From UBA4416 sp046594225 (GTDB taxonomy: Bacteria; Bacteroidota; Bacteroidia; B-17B0; Aurantibacillaceae): 36,452 nt of DNA. The number at the start of each line of letters is the position of its first letter. Position 1 is the stretch's first letter. Below are positions 1 through 7,932 of the stretch, piece by piece. The translations under genes and the position numbers were made by a program. The notes beneath the pieces were generated by a model, which saw only the letters and a program-made list of their open reading frames with translations, searched no databases and was not told the origin of the DNA. The stretch covers positions 1-36,452 of the forward strand of contig JBKJPW010000216.1 of assembly GCA_046594225.1 (NCBI GenBank). The letters are read 5' to 3'.

Positions 1-894
1 CTTAGGTTGCCAATTGGTTAATGATTTAATCTTATCCGCTGCCCCTAATAATCTTTCTACTTCACTTTTTTCAGGACGAAGACGTACATCATCGGAAATG
101 ATTTTTGCTTTTGGATTTATCTTGTCAATTAATGATTGGGCCAAATCTAGTATTGAGATTTCCTGCTGCGTAGCAATGTTTATTTCCTGCCCGATTGTTT
201 TATCTGATTTAGCAATTTCTATAAATCCATTAGCCGTATCTTTCACAAATAACAAATCGCGCGTAGGATGCAAAGCTCCTAATTTAATCTCCGTTTTACC
301 AGCCAATAATTGAGTAATAATAGTTGGTATAACTGCTCTTGCACTTTGGCGTGGCCCAAATGTATTAAAGGGACGAACGATGGTAACTGGTAAATTAAAA
401 CTACGATAAAAAGAATCTGCCATCGCATCAGCTCCGATTTTTGAGGCAGAATAAGGGGATTGACCTTGCTTTGGATGTTTTTCGTCAATAGGGACATAAA
501 GAGCGGTTCCATATACTTCAGAAGTTGATGTCACTAAAACCCTTTCAATATTAAAATCACGGGCGGCCTGTAAAATATTTAAAGTTCCTTTTACATTAGT
601 ATCTACATAACTATCGGGTGAATGATAACTGTATGGAATTGCGATAAGTGCGGCAAGATGATAAATAACATCTACTCCTTTTACAGCCGTTCGAACACCA
701 TTAGGGTCGCGTACATCACCGGCAAAAATTTCGATTTGATTTAAAATTTCTTTTGGAAGTGTATCAAGCCAACCCCAAGAGTTAAATGAATTATAATAAA
801 CAAAAGCTTTTACCTTATGTCCTTCCTGAAGAAGTTTTTCAACTAAATGGCTTCCGATAAAACCATCAGCGCCTGTTACTAATATTTTTTTCAT
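1..894 (-). CDS. legB: LegB-like NAD-dependent UDP-GlcNAc 4,6-dehydratase (3' end missing)
   Basis: An open frame of 298 codons starts at the ATG at 894-892 and runs off the left edge without a stop. The start reads MKKILVTGADGFIGSHLVE, with the GxxGxxG nucleotide-binding motif of an extended SDR. Further in are LAALIAIPYSYHSPDSYVDT, a TSTSEVYG stretch and the catalytic YSASK, then RPFNTFGPRQSARAVIPTII. This wording matches what I know of LegB, the NAD-dependent 4,6-dehydratase that opens CMP-legionaminic acid synthesis from a UDP-GlcNAc substrate. LegB proteins are about 320-335 residues, so roughly 30 C-terminal residues are missing. It is the last visible gene of the polysaccharide operon, and LegC, LegI and similar genes may follow beyond the edge. 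A related dehydratase with another sugar specificity is the main alternative. Confidence 0.85.
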   Translation of the reverse strand, partial: MKKILVTGADGFIGSHLVEKLLQEGHKVKAFVYYNSFNSWGWLDTLPKEILNQIEIFAGDVRDPNGVRTAVKGVDVIYHLAALIAIPYSYHSPDSYVDTNVKGTLNILQAARDFNIERVLVTSTSEVYGTALYVPIDEKHPKQGQSPYSASKIGADAMADSFYRSFNLPVTIVRPFNTFGPRQSARAVIPTIITQLLAGKTEIKLGALHPTRDLLFVKDTANGFIEIAKSDKTIGQEINIATQQEISILDLAQSLIDKINPKAKIISDDVRLRPEKSEVERLLGAADKIKSLTNWQPK

Positions 895-927
895 TATATG
901 GTGTAAAAGATAAAAATGAACTTATAA

Positions 928-1974
928 TTAAAGAATTGAATCATTACGAATTTCTGTTCTTCCCAATTTCATAAATAATTTCTCGAAATAATTATAGGAA
1001 AAATAGCTCAATATGAAAGTTAATATTATTGCCAAATACATAAGGTGTGCTGAATTATGAATAACTTCCTTTAAGCATAAATTGCTAAGCGTAAAAACAA
1101 TAGGATGAAGCAAATAAACCGAATAGCTTGATTCTCCTAACAAAGTAAATGGTTTGTGAATAATTTCCGGGAATTTATAATTCAATTTATAAAAAAACAT
1201 ACAAATCAAAAAACTACTACATGTGAAAATCATTCTGTTCATTCCTGTCAATAAATCTATTCTGATACCAAAAGCAGGATAAAAAATCAATAATCCCATA
1301 CCTGATAGAAAGGTGAACATTAATATATAAAGTGGCATTTTAAAATTATAAAATAGTTTGCCAATTGCAAACCCTCCAAAAAAAAGAAATAAATTATTCA
1401 ATGGATTGAAATAATCTCTAGCTTGATCGGCAGGAGGTAAGCCAGAGTGCAGTTTTATAAATGCAAAATAAACAAAGATTAAAAAAATAATTACTCCAAT
1501 TAGCCAAAAAATTGGCAAGCTTTTTTTTGAATAAAAAATAAATAATGGAAAGAAAGCGTAAAACACAAGCTCATTACCTATGGACCAAACCCCAGTAGAA
1601 AAACTTACATCCCACATAAAAAAGCCGAATAACCCTGTAAGATTAAGTACTAGATGAAAGAAGTTAGGCGTCTTATTACTAATTAAAATTGCAATAATAG
1701 TAACTAGCCAAAGCAAAGGAAAAATTCTAAAAACCCTCTTTTTAAAAAACTGGATTATTTGAGACCACGTTGGTTCCATTTTATCATGATACACATGAAA
1801 TAGTGTTAACCCGCTTAAAATATAGAATATAGCAACGCCATAAACTCCTATTCTACCCATAAATGTATCCGCTGTAAAACTTCCAAATGTCCAACTCAAA
1901 TAATGATAAATCATTACGCCAAAAGCAGCAATACCTCTTAAATAATCAAGATTATGTAGCCTGTTTGCAATCAT
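928..1974 (-). CDS. Acyltransferase_3 (OafA/YrhL-type) membrane O-acyltransferase
   Basis: This 348-residue integral membrane protein of the acyltransferase-3 family probably acylates a sugar of the exported glycan at the inner membrane. The N-terminus reads NRLHNLDYLRGIAAFGVMIY followed by HYLSW, the conserved region with the putative catalytic His. About ten hydrophobic segments follow, and the C-terminal stretch SSYSVYLLHPIVF is typical of the family. The open frame extends to a TTG at 1986, but the ATG at 1974-1972 (MIANRLHNLDYLRG) starts directly before the family's usual N-terminus, so I prefer it. It lies 19 bp after the wzt-like stop and is probably in the same operon. The acyl group and sugar acceptor cannot be read from the sequence. 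Confidence 0.88.
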   Translation of the reverse strand: MIANRLHNLDYLRGIAAFGVMIYHYLSWTFGSFTADTFMGRIGVYGVAIFYILSGLTLFHVYHDKMEPTWSQIIQFFKKRVFRIFPLLWLVTIIAILISNKTPNFFHLVLNLTGLFGFFMWDVSFSTGVWSIGNELVFYAFFPLFIFYSKKSLPIFWLIGVIIFLIFVYFAFIKLHSGLPPADQARDYFNPLNNLFLFFGGFAIGKLFYNFKMPLYILMFTFLSGMGLLIFYPAFGIRIDLLTGMNRMIFTCSSFLICMFFYKLNYKFPEIIHKPFTLLGESSYSVYLLHPIVFTLSNLCLKEVIHNSAHLMYLAIILTFILSYFSYNYFEKLFMKLGRTEIRNDSIL

Positions 1975-1993
1975 CACAAAAAACAATATTCCA

Positions 1994-3205
1994 TTATATT
2001 GTGTCTATCATTTTCCATTTACTTGGCAGTAAAAAATCTGAACCTACCGAAATGGTATTTTTAACAACAAAACCCGCAATATCACTTTGCCTCAATATTT
2101 TTTCGTTTTTATCTAAATCTGTTACATGGAGATGAATGGTGTATTTACCGTATCTTAAAAACAAACTCTCAATTTGAACAGAAACTTTTACCGTTCCATC
2201 TTCGCCGTTGTAAGCGATAAATTTCACCTGTTCTGAATCCACTTCGGCTAGTAAACGGTATTCAATATTAAAAATACCAATTCGAAATTTTAGATTTTTT
2301 ATGTTCTTATCAACCTCCAATTCAAAATCTACTGTCAATGTTTGCCCTGTCTGTATTTTAAGATGGTTATTTTCGTATTCTGAATCCAGGGCAGATAACT
2401 TGACGTTTTTTAAAAAAATATTTTTATTAGATATTATTTGCTGTTCATTACTTTCAAATTTCAAAAAGTATTTTTCTATTCCTAAACCCATATCCTCTCC
2501 TGAAAATTCAACTTTACCTTTATTCAATAAAATAACACGCGTACAAACAGTCGTGATTTGAGTCATAGCATGAGTCACAAAAATTACAGCAGTACTTTTT
2601 AGTAATTGCTGAATACGATTCATGCATTTTATTTTAAATCCTAAGTCTCCAACAGCCAACACCTCGTCAATAATTAAAATATCAGGCTCCATTTGTGCTG
2701 CTATGGCAAAGCCCAAGCGCACTTTCATTCCTGAACTGTAATTTTGTACTGGCATATCCAAAAATTCACCTATTTCTGAAAATTCAACAATACTATCAAA
2801 TTTGGCATCGATTTCTTTTTTGCTGAAACCAATAACAGCCGCGTTATTATAAATATTTTCTCTACCTGTTAAAATTGGATTAAACCCAGCTCCTAATTCA
2901 ATCAAGGCCCCTATTTTACCATACATGGTAATACTTCCTGTATCGGGTGAGATGAGTCCGTTGAGCATTTTTAAAAGCGTACTTTTTCCGGCACCATTAT
3001 GACCAATTAAACCGAGACATTCGCCACGTTTTACTTCAAAACTCACATCATTTACTGCCCAAAACTCATCGCCACGTAGTTCTCTCTTTTTAGAAGAACC
3101 TATCACTCCACTAAATACATCCAGCAATCCAAAGTATAAACTTTTTTTTAAGTCTTTTGAAAATTTCTTAGAAACCTGTTCTGCTATTATTAATACATCA
3201 CTCAT
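1994..3205 (-). CDS. wzt: ABC transporter ATPase for polysaccharide export (Wzt-like, with C-terminal glycan-binding domain)
   Basis: This 403-residue ATPase powers export of an undecaprenyl-linked polysaccharide. The nucleotide-binding domain covers about residues 1-245, with Walker A GHNGAGKST, signature YSSGMKVRLGFAIA, Walker B DILIIDEVLAVGD and the switch His in FVTHAM. Residues about 265-400 form a beta-rich extension (from LKNVKLSALDSEYENNHLKI onward) like the Wzt C-terminal carbohydrate-binding domain that recognises a terminal modification of the chain. The ATG is separated from the permease stop by one base, so the two are co-transcribed. Plain teichoic or KpsT-type ATPases lack the C-terminal domain, which makes an O-antigen-type exporter likelier. 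Family assignment is firm; the exported glycan is inferred. Confidence 0.92.
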   Translation of the reverse strand: MSDVLIIAEQVSKKFSKDLKKSLYFGLLDVFSGVIGSSKKRELRGDEFWAVNDVSFEVKRGECLGLIGHNGAGKSTLLKMLNGLISPDTGSITMYGKIGALIELGAGFNPILTGRENIYNNAAVIGFSKKEIDAKFDSIVEFSEIGEFLDMPVQNYSSGMKVRLGFAIAAQMEPDILIIDEVLAVGDLGFKIKCMNRIQQLLKSTAVIFVTHAMTQITTVCTRVILLNKGKVEFSGEDMGLGIEKYFLKFESNEQQIISNKNIFLKNVKLSALDSEYENNHLKIQTGQTLTVDFELEVDKNIKNLKFRIGIFNIEYRLLAEVDSEQVKFIAYNGEDGTVKVSVQIESLFLRYGKYTIHLHVTDLDKNEKILRQSDIAGFVVKNTISVGSDFLLPSKWKMIDTI

Positions 3206-3206
3206 C

Positions 3207-4052
3207 TTAAGCGCTCATTCGTTCGGTTATTATTGGCATTGATGTTCGATAAACAATCATTGCTAAAAGAGAAAATATTAATGTACAAACTGTAAAAATT
3301 AACAGAAAGCCTGTATTTTCAATGGGATAACCTGTTAAGGAATTCCTAAGATCGACCATAATATAGGTTAGTGGATTAAATTCCATTAATTTTTTCATGA
3401 AACCTTCAATTGGGACATTATATACTACAGGAGTTAAATACATCATCACTTGCATTAAAATTGGAATAACTCTAGTGATATCGTGAAACAAAATAGCTAT
3501 AGGAGTCAAAAAAACACCCATACTCATAAATGCCAGCATAGCTATAAACAAAATAGGAAAAAACCATAAAATAGAGAAAGAAACAGGTGTTTGGTAAACT
3601 AACATCAATCCAATAATTAAGCCTAATTTAATAAGTAAATTAAAGAGTATCTTAATAGCGCCTAGAGTAACTAACGCTTCTTTTTGAAAATTAATTTTAG
3701 TAATAATCGATTTATTAGAATTAACACTGGTAATACTCATTAATAAGCATTCTCCAAAAACTGACCATATTGTTGTTCCAATAACTACAAATAAAGGATA
3801 GGGTATGTTTGTTTCAGATACTTTAACGGTGCCTGTATAATTCAAAAAAATCCATACAGAGGCACTCATTAATACTGGAGCAAATGCCCAAAATATACCT
3901 AAAATAGATTGGCGGTATTGTGCCCTGACATCTCGTTTAGCTAATTGCTTTGCTAAATAAAATGAGTCCTTGTATCCGCGCAAACACTCTATTAAAATTT
4001 TTGGCAAACTATAACTATTACTGCTCTTATATATTTTTTTTTCTAATATCAT
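3207..4052 (-). CDS. wzm: ABC-2 type polysaccharide export permease (Wzm-like)
   Basis: This 281-residue inner-membrane permease pairs with the ATPase directly downstream. The cytoplasmic N-terminus is followed by the family motif RDVRAQYRQSILGIFWAFAP, then about six membrane segments and an N-P-L-T-Y stretch near LMEFNPLTYIMVDLRNSL, as in Wzm/KpsM/TagG permeases. The length is typical. It starts at an ATG four bases after the aminotransferase stop and ends one base before the ATPase start, so the three genes form one transcription unit. Its role in moving the lipid-linked glycan across the membrane follows from the family. Confidence 0.92.
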   Translation of the reverse strand: MILEKKIYKSSNSYSLPKILIECLRGYKDSFYLAKQLAKRDVRAQYRQSILGIFWAFAPVLMSASVWIFLNYTGTVKVSETNIPYPLFVVIGTTIWSVFGECLLMSITSVNSNKSIITKINFQKEALVTLGAIKILFNLLIKLGLIIGLMLVYQTPVSFSILWFFPILFIAMLAFMSMGVFLTPIAILFHDITRVIPILMQVMMYLTPVVYNVPIEGFMKKLMEFNPLTYIMVDLRNSLTGYPIENTGFLLIFTVCTLIFSLLAMIVYRTSMPIITERMSA

Positions 4053-4056
4053 TGAT

Positions 4057-5220
4057 TTAGGATTTCAACTGATTGAGTATTTTATCACTATAAAATGATG
4101 CAATGGTACTTGTTACTTCTTTAATCTGATCGTCAGTTAACTCATAAAAAAATGGCAGACGCATTAACCTTTCCGAATATTTATCTGCTTGGGTTAACTC
4201 ATCTCCTGAATACAGATCTTTATAGTAAAGGCTTTTGTGCAGACTTAAATAATGAAACGAGCACGATACGGTTTTATTTTTTAAATAGCAGATAAGCTCT
4301 GTTCTTTCTTTTAGCGAAGAGCAGATAATATAAAACATATGCCCGTTATTAGTTGCATAATCAGGAATTACAGGCAATTCAATTTTATGATCAAGTTGTA
4401 AATTACTCAGTTTTTCTTTGTATAAATTCCAAATTTCAATTCTTCTTTTCTGAATGGGTTCAAGGTTTTCTAATTGTGCGAATAAAAAAGCAGCAATCAT
4501 TTCTGAAGGTGAAAAAGAAGATCCTATATCCTCCCATCCATATTTTTCTACTTCGTGTCTAAAAAATGCTGATCTGTTAGTTCCTTTCTCCCAGATTATT
4601 TCTGAGCGTTTTATAAACTGATCTGAATTTACCATTAACATACCTCCTTCGCCTGAAGTAATGTTTTTAGTATCATGAAAAGATATTGCTCCTATGTGTC
4701 CAATGGTACCAAGTGCTTTTTTTCTCCCATCCTTACCTTTATAAAAACCATCGATTGATTGAGCTGCATCTTCTACAACAAATAAATTATGTTTCAATGC
4801 CAGTTCCATAATTTTATCCATATCACAAGCAATACCTCCGTAATGCACAACAACAATAGCTTTTGTTTTATTAGTAATAAGTAATTCAAGATCCTCACTA
4901 ATACATGGATTTTCTGATTTAGAATCTGCGAATATTATTTTTGCACCTCTTAAAACAAAGGCATTTGCGGTAGATACAAATGTATAGGAAGGCATAATAA
5001 CCTCATCGCCATTTTTTATATTCAATAATATGGCTGCCATTTCTAGAGCAGCAGTACATGAACTTGTTAAAAAACATTTTTTTATATGGTATTTTTTTTC
5101 GAAAAAATTCTGACATAACTTTGTGTATTTAGCATTTGCAGATAATACACCTGAATTAATTACATCACTTATGTAATTAATTTCGTTTCCTGTTATGTAT
5201 GGTTTATTAAAGGGAATCAT
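4057..5220 (-). CDS. rffA: RffA/WecE-type dTDP-4-amino-4,6-dideoxygalactose transaminase
   Basis: This 387-residue DegT/DnrJ/EryC1/StrS aminotransferase uses PLP to place an amino group on a 4-keto-6-deoxy nucleotide sugar. It opens with MIPFNKPYITGNEINYI, the characteristic start of the RffA/WecE subgroup. It then has LTSSCTAALEMAA, GDEVIMPSYTFVSTANAF, VVEDAAQSIDGFY and the PLP-lysine segment SFHDTKNITSGEGG. In the enterobacterial pathway the product feeds Fuc4NAc synthesis. No dTDP-glucose genes are visible here, so they would lie elsewhere or beyond the left edge. The ATG overlaps the preceding gene's TGA in an ATGA junction (5217-5220), indicating translational coupling. A different 4-keto sugar substrate is possible. 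Confidence 0.88.
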   Translation of the reverse strand: MIPFNKPYITGNEINYISDVINSGVLSANAKYTKLCQNFFEKKYHIKKCFLTSSCTAALEMAAILLNIKNGDEVIMPSYTFVSTANAFVLRGAKIIFADSKSENPCISEDLELLITNKTKAIVVVHYGGIACDMDKIMELALKHNLFVVEDAAQSIDGFYKGKDGRKKALGTIGHIGAISFHDTKNITSGEGGMLMVNSDQFIKRSEIIWEKGTNRSAFFRHEVEKYGWEDIGSSFSPSEMIAAFLFAQLENLEPIQKRRIEIWNLYKEKLSNLQLDHKIELPVIPDYATNNGHMFYIICSSLKERTELICYLKNKTVSCSFHYLSLHKSLYYKDLYSGDELTQADKYSERLMRLPFFYELTDDQIKEVTSTIASFYSDKILNQLKS

Positions 5221-5720
5221 TTAATCTGTGTTAAAATTCCTTCTGGTAATTTTACTTTTATACTTTGTCCTATACTCTCTAATAATACTTCAATAAAACG
5301 CCCTTCCTTATTTTCTATTACAAAACCTTCTATATTTTTTAATGGGCCTGACGTTATTTTTACTTTATCGCCTTCTTTATAATTTTTAGTTATTCCATTT
5401 ACCTCTAATTGATATCCTAATTCAATGAGCTGTTTTAGTCTATCAATTTCTTCATTACGAATAATACCAATTGTTCCATTACTTTTCACAAAACCTACTA
5501 CTCCTCTGGTTTGTAGGCTCTTTTCAATTTCTGTATACTCAATACGCACAAATACATACCCGTTCAATAATGGAACCTCTACCATTTTTTTTCGATCGCT
5601 CCATTGCTTCATTACTTTTTGTAAAGGAACATAAGCCTCAACTTCTTTAGCAAGAAGTAGCTCAACTGCTTTTTTTTCTGCTCTCGACTTTACATATAGT
5701 GCATGCCATTTTTTTTTCAT
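5217..5720 (-). CDS. UpxY/RfaH-like NusG paralogue (transcription antiterminator)
   Basis: This 167-residue protein has an N-terminal NusG domain starting WHALYVKSRAEKKAVELL and containing PLLNGYVFVRI and TRGVVGFVKSNG. A C-terminal KOW-type segment reads YKEGDKVKITSGPLKNIEGF. In Bacteroidota such proteins (UpxY family) sit at the head of capsular and exopolysaccharide operons and help RNA polymerase read through the long transcript, as RfaH does in enterobacteria. Its position here, coupled by an ATGA overlap to the first biosynthetic gene, fits that job. It is not the housekeeping NusG, which normally sits with secE and rplK. An 81-bp gap precedes it and contains a GGCGGAGCC motif that could be a loading site. 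Confidence 0.9.
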   Translation of the reverse strand: MKKKWHALYVKSRAEKKAVELLLAKEVEAYVPLQKVMKQWSDRKKMVEVPLLNGYVFVRIEYTEIEKSLQTRGVVGFVKSNGTIGIIRNEEIDRLKQLIELGYQLEVNGITKNYKEGDKVKITSGPLKNIEGFVIENKEGRFIEVLLESIGQSIKVKLPEGILTQIK

Positions 5721-5745
5721 GTATTAAAACATTCAGGTCTTTTAT

Positions 5746-5754
5746 GGCTCCGCC
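5746..5754 (-). promoter_or_regulatory. ops-like element candidate in the leader of the NusG paralogue
   Basis: On the minus strand the 81-bp gap between the winged-helix gene and the NusG paralogue carries GGCGGAGCC. This resembles the start of the enterobacterial ops sequence (GGCGGTAGC), which pauses polymerase and recruits RfaH. The likeness is short and this NusG family's binding site is not known to me, so this is only a candidate. Confidence 0.2.
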
Positions 5755-5801
5755 CTCTCAGTCACATATAACCAAGCTGCCATTTAAAACTTTTAAAGTA
5801 T

Positions 5802-6329
5802 CTATTTACTCCAAAGAAGTAAATAGGTGCTCATTTTCAACTCTTTATCTAAAGCTTCGTCTAAAGTTGTGTATGTTTTCACTTTAACTTTTCTCGACAC
5901 TTCACTTTCCACTTTTTTTAATAACCTATCAAGATATTCTTTATTTATTTTGCCAATTAAAACAAGTTCAATTACCTCATCATTTAATCCTTTTGCTAAA
6001 TTTCCAGCCAAATAAGCATATTGTAAATCTCCTAATTTTAAGATTATTTCCTCTATGATTTTGTCAATTCCAAAATACTTTTTAACCAGACTGTGTAAAT
6101 CATTAAAAAATGAATTACTGGTATTTACCTTAAATATTTTCTTATTACCTTCCGCAGAAGCGTTTAACAATCCAGCTTCTTCAAAACGGTTCAATTCTAT
6201 ACGGATAGAGTTAGTAGATTCCTGAAATTCTTCTTCTAAATTTCTAAGATAAGCTGTGTTATTGCTGTTTAAAAAAAATTTAAGCAACAGTTTTATCCTT
6301 GTTTTTGATGATATGAGAGTGTCAATCAT
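5802..6329 (-). CDS. Winged-helix regulator with nucleotidyltransferase-like C-terminal domain, head of polysaccharide operon
   Basis: This 175-residue protein has an N-terminal ArsR-like winged helix (about residues 1-70). A C-terminal domain follows that contains YLAGNLAKGLNDEVIELVLI, which resembles the glycine-rich and acidic motifs of minimal nucleotidyltransferases but without a clear catalytic Asp pair. Proteins of this build are common at the start of Bacteroidota surface-polysaccharide operons, ahead of an UpxY-type NusG, exactly as here. It is likely a regulator of the operon. The start at 6329 lies 12 bp after a good promoter -7 element on the minus strand. DNA binding is inferred from the fold; its ligand or target is unknown. 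Confidence 0.78.
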   Translation of the reverse strand: MIDTLISSKTRIKLLLKFFLNSNNTAYLRNLEEEFQESTNSIRIELNRFEEAGLLNASAEGNKKIFKVNTSNSFFNDLHSLVKKYFGIDKIIEEIILKLGDLQYAYLAGNLAKGLNDEVIELVLIGKINKEYLDRLLKKVESEVSRKVKVKTYTTLDEALDKELKMSTYLLLWSK

Positions 6330-6340
6330 GAATTGAGTAA

Positions 6341-6371
6341 CAAAATTACTCGTTTTTACGAATTTCGCAAG
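6341..6371 (-). promoter_or_regulatory. Predicted Bacteroidota promoter for the polysaccharide operon
   Basis: On the minus strand a CTTG (-33 region, 6371-6368) is followed after 19 bp by TAATTTTG (6348-6341), an exact match to the Bacteroidota TAnnTTTG -7 element. The regulator's ATG lies 11 bp further on, implying a very short leader. Confidence 0.6.
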
Positions 6372-6427
6372 TAAAATATAGAAAATATAGCCATCATGAT
6401 GGGCCTTTTAATGTTAGAATAAACAAT

Positions 6428-6456
6428 TATATTTACCAATACTAGTAGTAAATATA
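6428..6456. repeat. 9-bp perfect inverted repeat just upstream of the MBOAT gene
   Basis: TATATTTAC (6428-6436) and GTAAATATA (6448-6456) are perfect reverse complements separated by 11 bp (caatactagta). The repeat ends five bases before the MBOAT start codon and would cover its promoter or leader, so it could be an operator. It is very A+T-rich, so chance cannot be excluded. Confidence 0.45.
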
Positions 6457-6461
6457 AATAA

Positions 6462-7925
6462 ATGCTTTTTAACTCCATTAGTTTTGCCATATTTTTACCT
6501 GTTGTCTTTCTTTTTTATTGGTTTATCACCAATAAAAATTTAAAACTACAAAATGTTCTATTACTAGTTTCAAGCTATTTTTTTTACGCCTGTTGGGACT
6601 GGCGATTCTTATTTTTATTAGTTTTTTCGACCTTACTGGATTTTTTTACGGGATTAAAAATGTTTGACGCAAAAAATCAAGCGTCGCGACGTTTTTGGTT
6701 TTGGTTAAGTATTTCTATCAATTTAGGCTTTCTTGGAATATTTAAATATTACAATTTTTTTGCTACATCATTTGCCGAAGCTATGACACTTGTGGGCTTT
6801 CATGTAAATCCATGGACTTTGAAGGTGATTCTTCCTGTTGGTATTTCTTTCTACACATTTCATGGTTTATCTTATGTGATTGATATTTATAAAAATAGGA
6901 TTAAAGCTGAAAGAAACTTTATTGATTATGCAGTTTTTGTATCTTTTTTTCCATTACTTGTAGCTGGACCTATAGAAAGGGCAACACATCTTTTACCACA
7001 AATTCAAAAACCAAGAATATTTAATTACACACAAGCTATTGATGGATTAAGGCAAATTTTATGGGGTTTGTTTAAAAAGGTTGTAATTGCAGATCAGTGT
7101 GCCGACTATGCCAACTTGATTTTTAATAATTCACAAGATTATTCTGGAAGTGTTTTAGTGTTAGGCGCTCTATTTTTTACTTTTCAAATTTATGGAGACT
7201 TCTCGGGTTATTCGGATATAGCTCTGGGAACCGCTAGGTTATTTGGCATTGAATTATTAAAAAATTTCTCATTCCCTTATTTTTCGAGAGACATTGCTGA
7301 ATTTTGGAGACGCTGGCACATTTCTCTTTCAACCTGGTTCAGAGACTATTTGTATATCCCTTTAGGAGGAAGTAAAGGGGGATTATGGGTAAAAATCAGA
7401 AATACATTTATTATATTTTTAGTAAGTGGGTTCTGGCATGGAGCAAATTGGACGTTTATAGTATGGGGATTATTAAATGCCATTTATATTATGCCCTCCA
7501 TTATTTTTAGTACTAACAGAAATAACCTTGATAGTATAGCGCATGGAAAACATTACCCAAGCTTAAAAGAATTTTTCTCGATGGTTCTCACCTTTGGCTT
7601 AACTGTATTTGCTTGGATATTTTTTAGGGCCGAAAACATTAAACACGCCTTCAGTTATGTTCATCAAATGCTAGGAGGATTAAAGTATAAGGGCGGTTAT
7701 ATACAAACACTTCAGTTATTTTCAAATAAGATTAATATTAGCATTATCGTTTTCTTAGTCATATTTATTTTAGTAGAATGGTTTGGCAGAGAGAGAAAAT
7801 ATGCCATTGAATATTTAGGGTTAAAATGGAAACGACCAATACGATATGCTTTATATTATTTAATCTTATTTTCAATATTTTGGTTTAGTGGGGAAAAGCA
7901 ACAATTTATTTATTTTCAATTTTAA
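6462..7925 (+). CDS. MBOAT-family O-acyltransferase (AlgI/DltB-like)
   Basis: This 487-residue polytopic membrane protein begins MLFNSISFAIFLPVVFLFYW and contains NVLLLVSSYFFYACWDWRFL, both hallmarks of the AlgI-like MBOAT group. The core motifs ILPVGISFYTFHGLSYVID, FPLLVAGPIERA, FWRRWHISLSTWFRDYLYIP and SGFWHGANWTFIVWG follow; the last holds the invariant catalytic His. Such proteins move an acyl group across the membrane onto an extracytoplasmic polysaccharide or similar acceptor. An SGNH-like secreted partner follows after seven bases, as in AlgI-AlgJ/AlgX and DltB-DltD systems. The pair lies within the polysaccharide region, so glycan acetylation is the likeliest role. The acceptor is unknown. 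Confidence 0.93.
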   Translation: MLFNSISFAIFLPVVFLFYWFITNKNLKLQNVLLLVSSYFFYACWDWRFLFLLVFSTLLDFFTGLKMFDAKNQASRRFWFWLSISINLGFLGIFKYYNFFATSFAEAMTLVGFHVNPWTLKVILPVGISFYTFHGLSYVIDIYKNRIKAERNFIDYAVFVSFFPLLVAGPIERATHLLPQIQKPRIFNYTQAIDGLRQILWGLFKKVVIADQCADYANLIFNNSQDYSGSVLVLGALFFTFQIYGDFSGYSDIALGTARLFGIELLKNFSFPYFSRDIAEFWRRWHISLSTWFRDYLYIPLGGSKGGLWVKIRNTFIIFLVSGFWHGANWTFIVWGLLNAIYIMPSIIFSTNRNNLDSIAHGKHYPSLKEFFSMVLTFGLTVFAWIFFRAENIKHAFSYVHQMLGGLKYKGGYIQTLQLFSNKINISIIVFLVIFILVEWFGRERKYAIEYLGLKWKRPIRYALYYLILFSIFWFSGEKQQFIYFQF

Positions 7926-7932
7926 TTGAAAC

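Noticed and set aside
279..512. Open frame on the minus strand of 77 codons
   Set aside because: It lies inside the legB-like gene in another frame and has no recognisable protein features; the legB frame with its SDR motifs explains this stretch.
5217..5720. Housekeeping nusG
   Set aside because: No secE, rplK or rplA nearby; the gene is coupled to sugar biosynthesis genes and matches UpxY-type specialised NusG proteins.
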